Assembly (NCBI GenBank): GCA_963780135.1 | Contig: CAWAAR010000003.1 | Span: forward strand, 1,922,001 to 1,986,000 | Length of the DNA stretch: 64,000 nt | Direction of reading: 5' to 3' | DNA from: Clostridium_AM sp963780135 | Lineage (GTDB): Bacteria > Bacillota > Clostridia > Clostridiales > Clostridiaceae | In this document: piece by piece, positions 33,706-43,801 of the stretch | How the letters are laid out: each line of letters opens with the position of its first letter | Numbering within the stretch: the stretch's first letter is position 1 | The notes under the pieces: generated by a model | The model's database searches: none | What the model saw: the letters and a program-made list of their open reading frames with translations, nothing else | What the model was told of the DNA's origin: nothing | Made by a program: the position numbers and the translations under genes

Positions 33706-33806
33706 TATGCAAAAAATATTATTTGTTTTTGCATACTTTTTTGGTGAAAAAATTTTATGAAATATGGTATATTAATAATTGGCATACCAAAAAACTATTA
33801 TGGTAT
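33706..33806 (+). promoter_or_regulatory. Inverted repeats in the Wadjet promoter region
   Basis: TATGCAAAAA / TTTTTGCATA (33706-33735) forms a perfect 10-bp inverted repeat with a 10-base spacer. Further on TGGTAT (33765), ATACCA (33784) and TGGTAT (33801) alternate as interleaved half-sites around an AT-rich core just before the jetD start. These look like operator half-sites overlapping the promoter. The protein that binds them is not evident nearby. Confidence 0.45.
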
Positions 33807-33838
33807 GATTTAAGTAAAAACACATAAGGGTGAAAAAA

Positions 33839-34852
33839 ATGTACGATTATTTAATTTCTTATTTAAAATCATATAAAAAAGTTACTATAACCTTAGGGGA
33901 TTTAGAAAAGTTAGTTCCAGGTGATATTATATACAATACTTTCGCAGAAAATGTTATAAAATTAATTGATGATAATATACTTGTTCCCAAAAATCCTAAG
34001 GTTAATAATGGGAAAGAGATTCCGCTGCCATATAAATTTGGTATTAATAAATATGAGTTAAAAAGAGAACAAGTTAATGATATTCAAAGCTATAATTTGA
34101 ATATTAGTGAGGACATTGATTTACAGGACTATTTTAATTTAAGTGAGAAAGATTGGAATAGAGACCTGCCATACATTGATAAAGTTAATAAATATATTAT
34201 TGAAAAAGGTTTACCCAAAGGGTATGCTTTACCACAGGAAAGATCTTTTCAAATAATAGGAGACGAAAAGTGGATTGATGAAAAAGGTGGAAAGAAGCTT
34301 TTAGATAGAATAAAGCTGTGGGAAAAGCTTAATATAGTAAATAATAGTGATCCTTTGATGTTAGCAGTTAATCCTAAGCAATTTTCAAAGTTAGAATACT
34401 TACATCTGATAGTGGAAAATAAAGCAACCTTTATGGCACTTATAGATGTATTAAAAGATACAGATTTTACCTCACTAATTTTTGGTTCAGGTTGGAAAAT
34501 AGTATCAAATGTTATTATGCTGGAAAAACAACTAGGACTGGAAGGAAATCATAAGCTTTATTATTTTGGAGATCTAGATAATGAGGGCATATCCATATGG
34601 AACTCTCTCAATGAAAAAGTACCTACTTGTTTAGCTGTTGAATTTTATAGTGAGCTTATTAAAAAGCCCTATAGTTTAGGCAAGGAAACTCAGCAAAAAA
34701 ATCCTATAGCTTTAAGAAATTTTCTTCATTTTTTTGAGGATGAAGATAAAAAGAAAATCATAGGGATTTTAGATGATGGAGGATATTTACCACAAGAAGG
34801 TTTAAATAAAGATGAACTTGGACGTATATGGAGGAGTATAAATTGGATATAA
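33839..34852 (+). CDS. jetD: Wadjet JetD: toprim-domain DNA nuclease subunit
   Basis: 337 residues from ATG 33839 (AAGGGTG 6 bases upstream; the GTG at 33830 lies within that site). JetD is the endonuclease subunit of the Wadjet anti-plasmid system. A helical arm precedes a DUF2220/toprim domain: the catalytic Glu is in LHLIVENKATF (about E193), and the metal site is YYFGDLDNEGISIW (D245-x-D247). GSGWK is also present. It is first in the operon here, ahead of jetA, unlike the jetABCD order of the best-studied type I system. It overlaps jetA. Confidence 0.85.
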   Translation: MYDYLISYLKSYKKVTITLGDLEKLVPGDIIYNTFAENVIKLIDDNILVPKNPKVNNGKEIPLPYKFGINKYELKREQVNDIQSYNLNISEDIDLQDYFNLSEKDWNRDLPYIDKVNKYIIEKGLPKGYALPQERSFQIIGDEKWIDEKGGKKLLDRIKLWEKLNIVNNSDPLMLAVNPKQFSKLEYLHLIVENKATFMALIDVLKDTDFTSLIFGSGWKIVSNVIMLEKQLGLEGNHKLYYFGDLDNEGISIWNSLNEKVPTCLAVEFYSELIKKPYSLGKETQQKNPIALRNFLHFFEDEDKKKIIGILDDGGYLPQEGLNKDELGRIWRSINWI

Positions 34853-36186
34853 ATATAAATAATGTAATAGAAAACTATGGAGAGAGAATTCAAAGGCTGG
34901 CATTATTCGATCCGTTATATAAGTTGCAAAATAAAAATTCAAAAGACAATAGTAATAATATTATTGATTATTTTAGTTTAGGTTTATTAAGCTTATTATT
35001 TTTCTTCGAAAATATGCTTATAAGAAACAAAAAAAGTGTTCAGTATTCAATATTAAAGGCTGAGAAAGCAGATTTGGAAACAAATACTCAATATTACACT
35101 CTTGATGAGCAGGGGTTAGAATTGATTTTTGCCACAAAGGAATATTTTAATGAATTCCAGCTATCCATAAATCAGCTGGTTTTAAGAAAACAATTGGAAA
35201 AAGGTGAATTTGTAGGTGCCTTAAGGCAAATTGATGAAATGGGTCTTGATGTTAAGAACCTTCAGGATAGAATGATGAGAATTAAACATGAGGTTAACAG
35301 AAATATAGTATCTACTGAAACCTATGAAAGGTATAAAGGCATAATTGAAGATATAAATATGAGGCTTCAGCGTGAAAATGAGGAGTTTGATGAACTTCAG
35401 TCTTTTGTAAAAGAAACTAGAGAAAAGGTTGGTAATGAAATTACTAATGATAAAGATAGAAAAGCCTATGAGCTTATAATTGAAATAGATAAAGACTTGG
35501 AACAGGTTCATTATGAACATAGATTACTTCTTAAAGAAAGCATTATTCTTAAAACTTCTGCCCTTCAAGCCGCTCAGGAATCACTTTATTATGTAGGTAT
35601 AGACTCTTTTAACTTTGACCAAGAAATTACCAGCAGACTATTTTCATCACCTCTTCCGTTAAATTCATCAAGAACCTTAATTGAGCCTTTTATGTATTTG
35701 GAGAAATATGAAATTTGGTCACCCTTGACAGTATTTTCAAAGCAAAGAATTGAAAACAAAGATAAACAAACAAAAACACAGGATTTTTTAGCCTTTGCTG
35801 AGGAAGAAGAAATGAAGCTGGACATTAAAATTCAGAGAGAAAATTTTAAGAAAATAGCAGAAATATTATTAGAAGCTATGGGTGACAATGTAAATGAAAT
35901 TACTCTTAATGAAGTGGTTAAATACATGAAAGAAAATGGATACGCACACATATTAGATTATCGTATTTTCTACGATTTTTGGATTATATTACATCAAAAA
36001 TCACCAATAGTAATAGATACTCAGCAAAAAACCGAAGAATTTTTATTTGGAGAAGCTTTTAATTTGTTAATAAATAAAGGAAATACAATATACATAGAAG
36101 AAACTCAAGGAATACTAAAAGTTACAGATAGATTTACTATAAGAAATATGAAATTTAGATTGGAGGACAAATATGCTTCAGTATAA
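34843..36186 (+). CDS. jetA: Wadjet JetA: kleisin-like subunit
   Basis: 447 residues if started at TTG 34843, which has GGAGGAG 6 bases upstream; an ATG at 34828 lies before that site. The protein is helical, with winged-helix-like ends and a central coiled region (RIKHEVNRNIVSTETYERYK, FDELQSFVKETREKVGNE), as expected of a kleisin bridging SMC heads. It resembles the JetA group found in Firmicutes (DUF5716-like, from memory). It overlaps jetD by 10 bases and jetB by 14, so all four subunits are translationally coupled. Confidence 0.8.
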   Translation: MDININNVIENYGERIQRLALFDPLYKLQNKNSKDNSNNIIDYFSLGLLSLLFFFENMLIRNKKSVQYSILKAEKADLETNTQYYTLDEQGLELIFATKEYFNEFQLSINQLVLRKQLEKGEFVGALRQIDEMGLDVKNLQDRMMRIKHEVNRNIVSTETYERYKGIIEDINMRLQRENEEFDELQSFVKETREKVGNEITNDKDRKAYELIIEIDKDLEQVHYEHRLLLKESIILKTSALQAAQESLYYVGIDSFNFDQEITSRLFSSPLPLNSSRTLIEPFMYLEKYEIWSPLTVFSKQRIENKDKQTKTQDFLAFAEEEEMKLDIKIQRENFKKIAEILLEAMGDNVNEITLNEVVKYMKENGYAHILDYRIFYDFWIILHQKSPIVIDTQQKTEEFLFGEAFNLLINKGNTIYIEETQGILKVTDRFTIRNMKFRLEDKYASV

Positions 36187-36910
36187 TAATGAACAAGTAA
36201 TACAAGCATTTAAGTTATATTCTATACTTTCAATGAAAGGCTATGGTGAAAAGGAAGAATTACGTTTGTATATAGCTGATGAGATGATAAGAGGATTAGT
36301 AGATCAGTTTGCACGGCAAGTAGATTGTACTATTTTTGCATCTGGGGACTATATATACATGATACCAATTTCAAAAAATTCTATATTTCATGTTTCAAAT
36401 GATTCTATTAAAAAATCATACCTTCCTTCAAAATCTGTAAATTTAGATTTATATTTAATGTATACAGCTATAATTGTGTTATTTGGAGAGTTCTATGACA
36501 GCTACCAGACCATGGAACCAACTCGTGATTTTATTAATATAAATGAATGGTTGTCCAGTTTAAATGATAGAATTGCAGCTTTAAATGAACATGGAGTAGA
36601 AAAATTGAAAGAATTAGACCAAGAATTCGATTATAATTGGTCAGCTATTATAGAAAAATGGATGGATATGGATGAAATTAAAGAGGGAGTAAAAAGCCAA
36701 GATGCCAGAACCATAAGTAGAAAGAGTTTTTTAAATACAGTAAAACAATTTTTGGAAGCTCAGGAACTAGTAAAAGATATTGGAAGTGAAGAACTGGATC
36801 TTACAGAAAAGGCTAAGACTATAGTTCAGAGATATTATATGGAATATGATTATAATAGAGGAATACTTGATTTTATGTACAATATTGATAAAAAGAAAGG
36901 AGAAAACTAA
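36173..36910 (+). CDS. jetB: Wadjet JetB: KITE/MukE-like subunit
   Basis: 245 residues. Two winged-helix-like lobes are suggested (YSILSMKGYGEKEELRLYIA; KSFLNTVKQFLEAQELVKDI), ending IVQRYYMEYDYNRGILDFMY. KITE subunits bind the kleisin and regulate SMC loading on DNA. GGAGGACAAAT precedes the ATG inside the end of jetA, and its stop overlaps the jetC start (TAATG). It is related to the small JetB families (DUF6063-type) from third-type Wadjet operons; this assignment rests on context and size. Confidence 0.8.
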   Translation: MLQYNNEQVIQAFKLYSILSMKGYGEKEELRLYIADEMIRGLVDQFARQVDCTIFASGDYIYMIPISKNSIFHVSNDSIKKSYLPSKSVNLDLYLMYTAIIVLFGEFYDSYQTMEPTRDFININEWLSSLNDRIAALNEHGVEKLKELDQEFDYNWSAIIEKWMDMDEIKEGVKSQDARTISRKSFLNTVKQFLEAQELVKDIGSEELDLTEKAKTIVQRYYMEYDYNRGILDFMYNIDKKKGEN

Positions 36911-39900
36911 TGCCTGCAATTTCTAAGATACGATTTACTAATGTTATTTATGAAAATGGTGAAAAACGATATAATGATGATATTTTCCAGTTTGAAGGTC
37001 AAAATGGAGCAATTTTACTTGAAAATGGCGGAGGAAAAACAGTTTTTGTACAGACAGCTCTTCAGGCAATATTACCTCATGCTGATTTAGCTCAGCGTAA
37101 AATTAAAAATACATTGATGCTAGAAAACAGTGCAGCTCATATAGCAATAGAGTGGGTATTAAGTGAAAAGCCTAGAAGATATGCTTTAACCTCTGTAACT
37201 TTATTTATGAATAAAGGATCTGTAGATTCTCTTAAATATGCTTATGAATATGAAGAGGATGATGACAATTCAATAGAAAAACTTCCTTTTGTAAAAGAAA
37301 GTGTTAATGATAAAAAAAGACCTGCTACAAAGGAAGAAGTAAGTGAATATTATTCTACTATAAGCCAAAATAGAATTAATGCTCATGTTTTTACTACTAT
37401 TAAAGAATATCATGAATACATAGAAAAGAACTTTAAGATTATTCCTTCAGAGTGGAGAAATATTGCTTTAATAAATGGTGCAGAAGGGGACGTAGAGAAA
37501 TTTTTTGATAAATGTCAAACTACCGGTCAGCTAGTAGATAATCTTTTGATTCCCACAGTGGAAGAAGCCTTAGCTGGTAATGGAACTAAAGAATTTGCTG
37601 AAACCTTTGAAAAGCAGAGAGAACATTTTAAAAAATATAAGCAGTTAAAAGCTAGAATAGATGAAAGCAAGCTAGTTAATGAGCAAATAAATTCTTATGT
37701 TGGAGTATATGAAGCTTATGATGAAGTAAATTCAAAGCTTGTTAAAGTTAAAGAAGAAATAAAGTCTTTACATAATTTTGCTAAAAATGAAGAAGAGATT
37801 AACAAAGAAAAGCTTTGTAAAAATAAAGAAGCTCAAATGTCGCTAGATGGAGAGGAAGAATATTGGAATGAAAAAAATTCTTCTTATAAATTAGAATTAT
37901 TAAAACAAAAAATGACTAAAGCTGAAAAGAAGTTTATGGAAGCTTCTGATAAATATAATGAAGTCTTTAGTGCAAAAGAAGAAAAAGAAAAAAGATATGA
38001 AAATTTGAACATAGCAAAATATAAACAAAATATAAAAGTACAGCAGGAGAAGATAGAATTTTTAACAAGTCAAATTGATGATTTAGATAAAGATGAAGAT
38101 GTTTTAGATATTAATGAAAAATTAGAAAATAACAGTGGCGAGCTAAGAGGATACTACCTAGAGCAGGAACAAAAGTTGAATAATGAAATAGTTGTAGTAG
38201 AAGGGCAGCTTAAAAATGCTCAAAAAGAAATAGAAAGCTCTCAAAATGAGCTTAAAAAAATTAAAGGTAAGGAAAATGAATTAGCAGCAGTAAAAGGTAA
38301 GTTAGATGGTTCTATTGATTTACTTACAAAGGATATGGAGGGTATTGAAAGAGACATATTAGATAATCCAAGTAAGGAAAAAATAGAAGAACAATTTGAT
38401 AAATGGCAAAGTAGAATATCGGATTTAGAAAATGCTGTTTTTGATTATAATAAGCAGATGAAACTATTATATGAAGAAAAGCAAGATTTAGAACAAAACA
38501 TACCAATACATAGAGAGGAATTAAGTACTTTAAAGAAGGAAGAAACTCAGCTTACCCAGCAGCTGAAAAACTTGAATGAAAATCATGATGGATTACTAAT
38601 TAAGATTAAAGAATTTAGAAGCAGCTGGTTTAGCTTTGATTCGATGTATCGAAAGCAGAACACTATATTAGAGCAGATGGAAAACAAGTTAGAAAGGCTT
38701 AGAGAAGAAAAAGAAAATTTGATTTTTAATGAAAGATTAGCTCACAGATGGCTGGATAACTATAGTGAAAGCGAATTTTATACTGCAGATCCTTCTATAG
38801 AAAGATACATTAAGAGTTGGAGAAATGGGTTTAATTATATTGAAAGTGGAACCGAGTATATTCAAAGAGCTGCAAAAAACAGTGATAAATCAGAGGAGGA
38901 ACTGAATAAAGCTTATCCATACTGGACAATTTCTATAATTACATCAGATACAGAATCAGATAAACTAATAAATAAAATAACAAACCAGTGTAATGAATTT
39001 TCCCATCCTGTTATTGTGATGACGGAAAAGGAAGCAAGAAGCAGAGTTCAAGAGGGGGCTGTATTATCTAAAAAAAATATTTTGTTTCCTTCAACCTGGA
39101 ATAGCAATATTGTTCAAAGTAACTTTGAAAGCTGGAAAAGTGAAATTTCTATTAAGGCAAATGAAGCAACAGAGTTTCGTAAGAAAAAAGAGGAAGAATT
39201 AAAAAGTTGTAGCGAAATTCTTAAAGACATAAGAGGTTTTTATAGTAAATATCCTCATGAAGAATATATTGAAATGCAGAAGCACCAAAAGGCACTTAGA
39301 GATAACATAGCTTTAACAGCAGAAGATATTGATAAAAAAGAAGTTAGGATAAAGGACATAGATAATGAAGTTAAGAGAATTAATGCAGCTATTTCTGAAG
39401 CACGTCAGGAACAAAGCATTATAGAACAAAAGGTTTTAAAAGCTCAAGAATATTCAAGTAAGAAAAAACAAAGAGAAAAAAGTAAAACTGAAAGAATCAA
39501 AATAGAAGAAGAACTTATTATAACTAAAGAAAAAAGTGTTAAACATGAACGGGAAATAAAGATAAATAGGGGGTTAGAGGAAGAGATACGGGATAAGTTA
39601 AATGAAATTAATGGAAATCTTCGTTTGCTGAAAGCTGATAAACTATACAATGAGGTTATTAGTGCATCACCAAGATATACATCTATAAGTAGAGAAGTTT
39701 TAGAGGATCAGAGGAAGAATTTAAAAGACACTTTGGAAAAGAAACAAAAGGGAAGAGAAAATTTAGAAGAGAACAGGAAAAATGCTTTGGATATGAGAAA
39801 GTCTTTGGAAAAAGACTTAAATAATTTAAGAAAACAATTGGATTTTGATGTAGATGAAGAATTGGAATTTCCAATGTATGGTGATGAAGAAATTAATAGA

Positions 39901-41361
39901 CTTATAGAGGAGCTACAAAAATTAAAGCAACCTTTGAAAAAGCTAAAAGAAAACTTTGATGAGGATAAGTTGTTCTATGAAAAAGAAAGGACTACTTATG
40001 AAATTGAAGAAAATCGCTTTTATAGTAAGTATGAAAAAATAGTGCCCTTTTCAGTGCCCTTAGAGCAGGTAAAAGATATATTGAAAGAACAACAAGAAGA
40101 TATAATAAAAAAGAAAAAGTATTTGTTTCAGCAGCAGCAATCCTTAGAAAAAGAAGAAAAAGATATAAATAATAGTATTGATAAATTAAAAAGCTATAAT
40201 ATCAAGTATTCTTATTTGGGTGAAGAAATAAAAGAGGTTCTATTATCTGAGGATATGAAGCAGGAATTCCCTTATAAAAGAACAGAAGTTGTAGATGAAA
40301 TAATTGAAAAAATAGATGAAATTGCAGAGCTTTTAGAAGAAAAAAGGTCAAATACAGAGGATAAAAGAAGAGAATTTGTTAAATTTTGTGAATCTGAAAT
40401 TGTAGATGTAAAGTTAAAAGACATGGCTGCTACTGGAGTGCAGTATAAGAGGTCTTATGCAGACATTAAAGAGTGGCAAAATAAAATGGACGAAAGAATT
40501 ATGCGCACTATAGAAATTGCAGAAAATGATATTCGTGAGCATGATAAGGAAGTTCAGCAGTTTATAAACCATCTACATTCTTATTTGGTAACAATGGTGC
40601 AAGAGCTTAAACAAATTCCTAAAAAGACAAAAATAAAAATAGAAAATGATTGGAAAGAGGTATTTTTATTTACTGTGCCTGAATGGGATGAAAAGGATGG
40701 TAAAGAAGAACTGGCAAAGCATATTGATTGGATGTTAAAGCAGCTAGAAGGAGAACAATTTAAAGATGAAAATGGCATCGAAATTCAAAATGGAGTTGAA
40801 AAGGCTATAGAAAAATGGCTTCAATCAAAACAGTTACTGCAAATTGTTATGAAGCAAAATAATATTAAGGTAAAGTGCCGTAAAGTGACTAATGATCAAA
40901 AAATGAGTAGTTTACCTTTTTCTTGGGAAGTATCAAACTCCTGGTCTGGGGGAGAAAAATGGAGTAAAAATATGACTTTATTCCTAGGAATATTAAATTA
41001 TTTGGCAGAGAAGAGAACACAAATTATTTCAAACCATAAACGATATAGAACTGTTATAGTAGATAATCCTTTTGGAAAGGCTTCTAGTGACCATGTATTA
41101 AACCCAGTATTCTTTATTGCAGAACAACTAGGTTTTCAAATAATAGCTTTAACAGCTCATGCAGAGGGGAAATTTATAAGGACATATTTTCCTATAGTGT
41201 ATAGCTGTAGATTAAGGGATGCAGATAATGGAAGCAGGCAAATTATGACCAAGGAAAGAGAAATTCGAAAGGCTTTCTTCAAAGACAGTGACCCTCAAAC
41301 TTTGCTAAGATTAGGTGAGTTACAGCAAGTGGGGTTGTTTGATAATAGAGAAATAGAGTAA
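36910..41361 (+). CDS. jetC: Wadjet JetC: SMC-like ATPase
   Basis: 1483 residues. The motor that extrudes DNA loops to measure small circular DNA. The N-terminal head has Walker A ILLENGGGKTVFVQTALQ (K43). Very long coiled coils run from about 240 to 1300, with a hinge-like break around 600-760 (SFDSMYRKQNT ... YPYWTISIITSDTESDK). The C-terminal head has the ABC signature WSGGEKWSKNMTLFLGIL and Walker B TVIVDNPFGKASSD, in which the usual Glu after Asp is replaced by Asn-Pro. This DNP form is typical of MukB/JetC-like relatives as far as I recall. A terminator follows at 41413. Confidence 0.88.
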   Translation: MPAISKIRFTNVIYENGEKRYNDDIFQFEGQNGAILLENGGGKTVFVQTALQAILPHADLAQRKIKNTLMLENSAAHIAIEWVLSEKPRRYALTSVTLFMNKGSVDSLKYAYEYEEDDDNSIEKLPFVKESVNDKKRPATKEEVSEYYSTISQNRINAHVFTTIKEYHEYIEKNFKIIPSEWRNIALINGAEGDVEKFFDKCQTTGQLVDNLLIPTVEEALAGNGTKEFAETFEKQREHFKKYKQLKARIDESKLVNEQINSYVGVYEAYDEVNSKLVKVKEEIKSLHNFAKNEEEINKEKLCKNKEAQMSLDGEEEYWNEKNSSYKLELLKQKMTKAEKKFMEASDKYNEVFSAKEEKEKRYENLNIAKYKQNIKVQQEKIEFLTSQIDDLDKDEDVLDINEKLENNSGELRGYYLEQEQKLNNEIVVVEGQLKNAQKEIESSQNELKKIKGKENELAAVKGKLDGSIDLLTKDMEGIERDILDNPSKEKIEEQFDKWQSRISDLENAVFDYNKQMKLLYEEKQDLEQNIPIHREELSTLKKEETQLTQQLKNLNENHDGLLIKIKEFRSSWFSFDSMYRKQNTILEQMENKLERLREEKENLIFNERLAHRWLDNYSESEFYTADPSIERYIKSWRNGFNYIESGTEYIQRAAKNSDKSEEELNKAYPYWTISIITSDTESDKLINKITNQCNEFSHPVIVMTEKEARSRVQEGAVLSKKNILFPSTWNSNIVQSNFESWKSEISIKANEATEFRKKKEEELKSCSEILKDIRGFYSKYPHEEYIEMQKHQKALRDNIALTAEDIDKKEVRIKDIDNEVKRINAAISEARQEQSIIEQKVLKAQEYSSKKKQREKSKTERIKIEEELIITKEKSVKHEREIKINRGLEEEIRDKLNEINGNLRLLKADKLYNEVISASPRYTSISREVLEDQRKNLKDTLEKKQKGRENLEENRKNALDMRKSLEKDLNNLRKQLDFDVDEELEFPMYGDEEINRLIEELQKLKQPLKKLKENFDEDKLFYEKERTTYEIEENRFYSKYEKIVPFSVPLEQVKDILKEQQEDIIKKKKYLFQQQQSLEKEEKDINNSIDKLKSYNIKYSYLGEEIKEVLLSEDMKQEFPYKRTEVVDEIIEKIDEIAELLEEKRSNTEDKRREFVKFCESEIVDVKLKDMAATGVQYKRSYADIKEWQNKMDERIMRTIEIAENDIREHDKEVQQFINHLHSYLVTMVQELKQIPKKTKIKIENDWKEVFLFTVPEWDEKDGKEELAKHIDWMLKQLEGEQFKDENGIEIQNGVEKAIEKWLQSKQLLQIVMKQNNIKVKCRKVTNDQKMSSLPFSWEVSNSWSGGEKWSKNMTLFLGILNYLAEKRTQIISNHKRYRTVIVDNPFGKASSDHVLNPVFFIAEQLGFQIIALTAHAEGKFIRTYFPIVYSCRLRDADNGSRQIMTKEREIRKAFFKDSDPQTLLRLGELQQVGLFDNREIE

Positions 41362-41412
41362 ATAACAAATAATTGCTATTACTAATACTTATTATAATGA
41401 ACAATTTATATA

Positions 41413-41470
41413 GAAGCTACTGCAGTATTTTGTTAATATGACTTATTAATGAAATACTGCAGCAGCTTTT
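41413..41470. terminator. Bidirectional terminator between jetC and ung
   Basis: AAGCTACTGCAGTATTT and AAATACTGCAGCAGCTTT form a long stem with one bulge around a 24-base loop, followed by T residues. It serves both convergent genes. Confidence 0.7.
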
Positions 41471-41476
41471 ATAATA

Positions 41477-42154
41477 TTATACGTCTTGGATTTGCCAATC
41501 AATAGGATTTTCACCAATAGATTTTAAAAAGTCATTAGTTTTTGAGAAGGGTTTACTTCCCCAAAAACCTCTGTGGGCAGAAAGTGGACTTGGATGAACA
41601 GATTTTATTATGTAGTGGGCTTTATTAGTTATAAGTTTTTCTTTAGAAATAGCATTATTTCCCCATAGAATAAAAACTATAGGTTTTTCTCTTTTATTTA
41701 GTATAGAAATAATTGCATCAGTAAAAATTTCCCAACCCTTATTTTTATGGGAGTTTGCTTCTCCTGATCTTACTGTAAGAGAGGTATTAAGCAGCAGTAC
41801 ACCCTGGTCAGCCCATTTTTTTAAATATCCATTGTTTGGAATATAGCAGTTAAGATCATCTTTTAATTCCTTATAAATATTAATTAAGGAAGGTGGTATA
41901 CGTACACCTGGTTTTACAGAGAAACTAAGTCCATGGGATTGATTAGGACCATGATAAGGATCTTGACCTAAGATAACTACATTTACATCCTTATATGCAG
42001 TATAATTTAAGGCATTAAATATATCATATTTGTCTGGAAATATAGTTTTAGAGCCATATTCATTTGTTAAAAAATCATTTAATTCTGTATAGTATTTCAT
42101 TTGGAATTGATCCTCTAATAATTCCATCCAATCATTTTTTATATTAACAGTCAT
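41477..42154 (-). CDS. ung: Uracil-DNA glycosylase
   Basis: 225 residues from ATG 42154 (GGAGTG upstream; GTG at 42163 overlaps that site). Removes uracil from DNA as the first step of base-excision repair. Family 1 motifs are complete: water-activating GQDPYHGPNQSHGLSFSV, PPSLINIYKEL, LLLNTSLTVR and the minor-groove loop HPSPLSAHRGFWGSKPFSKT. Length is normal for the family. The gene is convergent with the Wadjet operon and functionally separate. Confidence 0.97.
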   Translation of the reverse strand: MTVNIKNDWMELLEDQFQMKYYTELNDFLTNEYGSKTIFPDKYDIFNALNYTAYKDVNVVILGQDPYHGPNQSHGLSFSVKPGVRIPPSLINIYKELKDDLNCYIPNNGYLKKWADQGVLLLNTSLTVRSGEANSHKNKGWEIFTDAIISILNKREKPIVFILWGNNAISKEKLITNKAHYIIKSVHPSPLSAHRGFWGSKPFSKTNDFLKSIGENPIDWQIQDV

Positions 42155-42226
42155 AATTATCACACTCCAAATTCTAATAAAAATAATACTTATATTAACA
42201 TAATGATAATATCATATTTTTTATCT

Positions 42227-42949
42227 TTAATTAATTTTTTTACAAACTATTTCAGAGTTTTCGCTAATGTTTACTTTATTTCTATATTCTACCATTTCAA
42301 TATTACAGTTAGACCCTATAGTAACATTGTTTCCTCTTACTATTTTTGCATCTGTATTTTCAAGATAAATATCATCACCTTCAATTACATTTGTTACAAG
42401 TCTTGCAACATTTGAAAAAAGACTTATCATCTTAATGAAAAGGTGACCTGACCCTAATTGTACTTTTATAGTTTCACCACCTATTTCTTTTACTATGCAT
42501 TTTCCGTACATTTCTATGTCTATGTTTCCTGCATTTAATAGTCCACCTATATTAAAACTACCACTTGCATGAAAATTTTCTGCTTCACAATCTCCATCTA
42601 TAGAAGTTGAACCTGATATTTTTATATCTTCCGTATGGAGGTTGTTTCCTATGTGAGAGGAGCCGCTAATTTTAACTTTTTTTGAAATAACATTGCCTAG
42701 TATATGAGAAGAGCCACTTATAGTTATTTCCTCAGTATCAAGATTTCCATCTATTTTAGTATTACCACTAATTCCAACTATTTTAGCTTTTACATTTCCA
42801 TTAGCAGTAGAAGAGCCAGAGCATTTATAATAGTTGCAATCTATATCACCTTCTACTTTAGCAGATCCACTAATTTTTACTTCATTATACTTTCCTCCAC
42901 TGATTTTTCCACTTCCAGAAATTTTTACATCTGATAATCTTTCTTCCAT
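42227..42949 (-). CDS. Bactofilin family protein (polymer-forming, YhbE/F-like)
   Basis: 240 residues from ATG 42949 (AAAGGAAG 7 bases upstream). A right-handed beta-helix is evident from repeats such as VKISGSGKISGG, VKISGSAKVEGD, ITISGSSHILGN, VKISGSSHIGNN, IKISGSTSIDGD (residues 5-130). Bactofilins form cytoplasmic filaments that place wall enzymes or shape factors. The second half is less regular and ends with another short beta stretch. It follows yhbD-like gene with 24 bases spacing, the same pairing as yhbD-yhbE-yhbF in Bacillus. Confidence 0.85.
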   Translation of the reverse strand: MEERLSDVKISGSGKISGGKYNEVKISGSAKVEGDIDCNYYKCSGSSTANGNVKAKIVGISGNTKIDGNLDTEEITISGSSHILGNVISKKVKISGSSHIGNNLHTEDIKISGSTSIDGDCEAENFHASGSFNIGGLLNAGNIDIEMYGKCIVKEIGGETIKVQLGSGHLFIKMISLFSNVARLVTNVIEGDDIYLENTDAKIVRGNNVTIGSNCNIEMVEYRNKVNISENSEIVCKKIN

Positions 42950-42973
42950 TTTTAAACTTCCTTTCTCTTTCAT

Positions 42974-43603
42974 TTATAATGTTAATTTTGATTTTAATTC
43001 TTCTACGCATTCACCAGCGTTTATTTTTAACACAAGCACTGCTTCAGTTTCAACATATATTTCATTTGGTATTAACAATAGAAAACATATGCCTACTCCA
43101 AATTTTCTTATAAGTACTACATCACAATATCTACTATCAAAATTTTTATAGTTTTTTTCTAGAGTGTCCAGTATTAATTTACCTTCTTCCAGGCTTGCTT
43201 TAGCAGATTGAAGAAATTTATTTACAATGGTCATGAACAGTAGTTCATTGAAATAGAAACCACTGATTCCTTTATGAGTTTCTTTATATAGTTTTACTGT
43301 AAGCTCTGAAACAATGTTTTGTTTTAATATATCCTTTTCTTCCAAAAACACTGTTGAAAGGTTGGGAGAAAATATATTTGCAAGCTCATCTAAAGATATA
43401 TCCTCTTTAAAGCTTTTAATTTTCTCTATTCTATCCAGTATTTCATTCCTTGGAAAAAATGTTTCTTGACCTGTAAAACTGGACTTTTTTATAAACCACT
43501 CTTCTGGTATCAGGTTTTTCCTTTTCCATCTGTATAATTGACCATAGGAAATATCAGTAACTCTAAGCAGTTCTTTTTTAGAAATTAGATTATCTTCTTC
43601 CAT
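42974..43603 (-). CDS. YhbD-family protein (DUF4004, MerR-like helix-turn-helix)
   Basis: 209 residues. N-terminal MerR-like winged helix (ISKKELLRVTDISYGQLYRW, KRKNLIPEEWFIKKSSFTGQ, ETFFPRNEILDRIEKIKSF), then an alpha/beta C-terminal domain. This fits the YhbD/DUF4004 family, encoded together with bactofilins in Bacillus and Clostridium. It is the first gene of the operon and probably controls it; exact DNA target unknown. Confidence 0.82.
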   Translation of the reverse strand: MEEDNLISKKELLRVTDISYGQLYRWKRKNLIPEEWFIKKSSFTGQETFFPRNEILDRIEKIKSFKEDISLDELANIFSPNLSTVFLEEKDILKQNIVSELTVKLYKETHKGISGFYFNELLFMTIVNKFLQSAKASLEEGKLILDTLEKNYKNFDSRYCDVVLIRKFGVGICFLLLIPNEIYVETEAVLVLKINAGECVEELKSKLTL

Positions 43604-43801
43604 ATCTTCATTTCCCTTCAGTAATTTCTTTTATGAAAACAGTGTAACATAACATTGTTACGTTGGCAATAGCTTATTTTTCTATTTGATTACAATTCAG
43701 TTGACAAAATATACATCATTAAATAATATAAGATAGTAAACATGTGGTTAGTGAAAAGCATGAAAATATAACAGAAAGTGGTGTATTACATTGAAAGGAA
43801 A

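Noticed and set aside
39444..39874. Minus-strand frames inside jetC
   Set aside because: Mirror frames of the Lys/Glu-rich coiled coil, which always yields Phe/Leu/Ser-rich complements.
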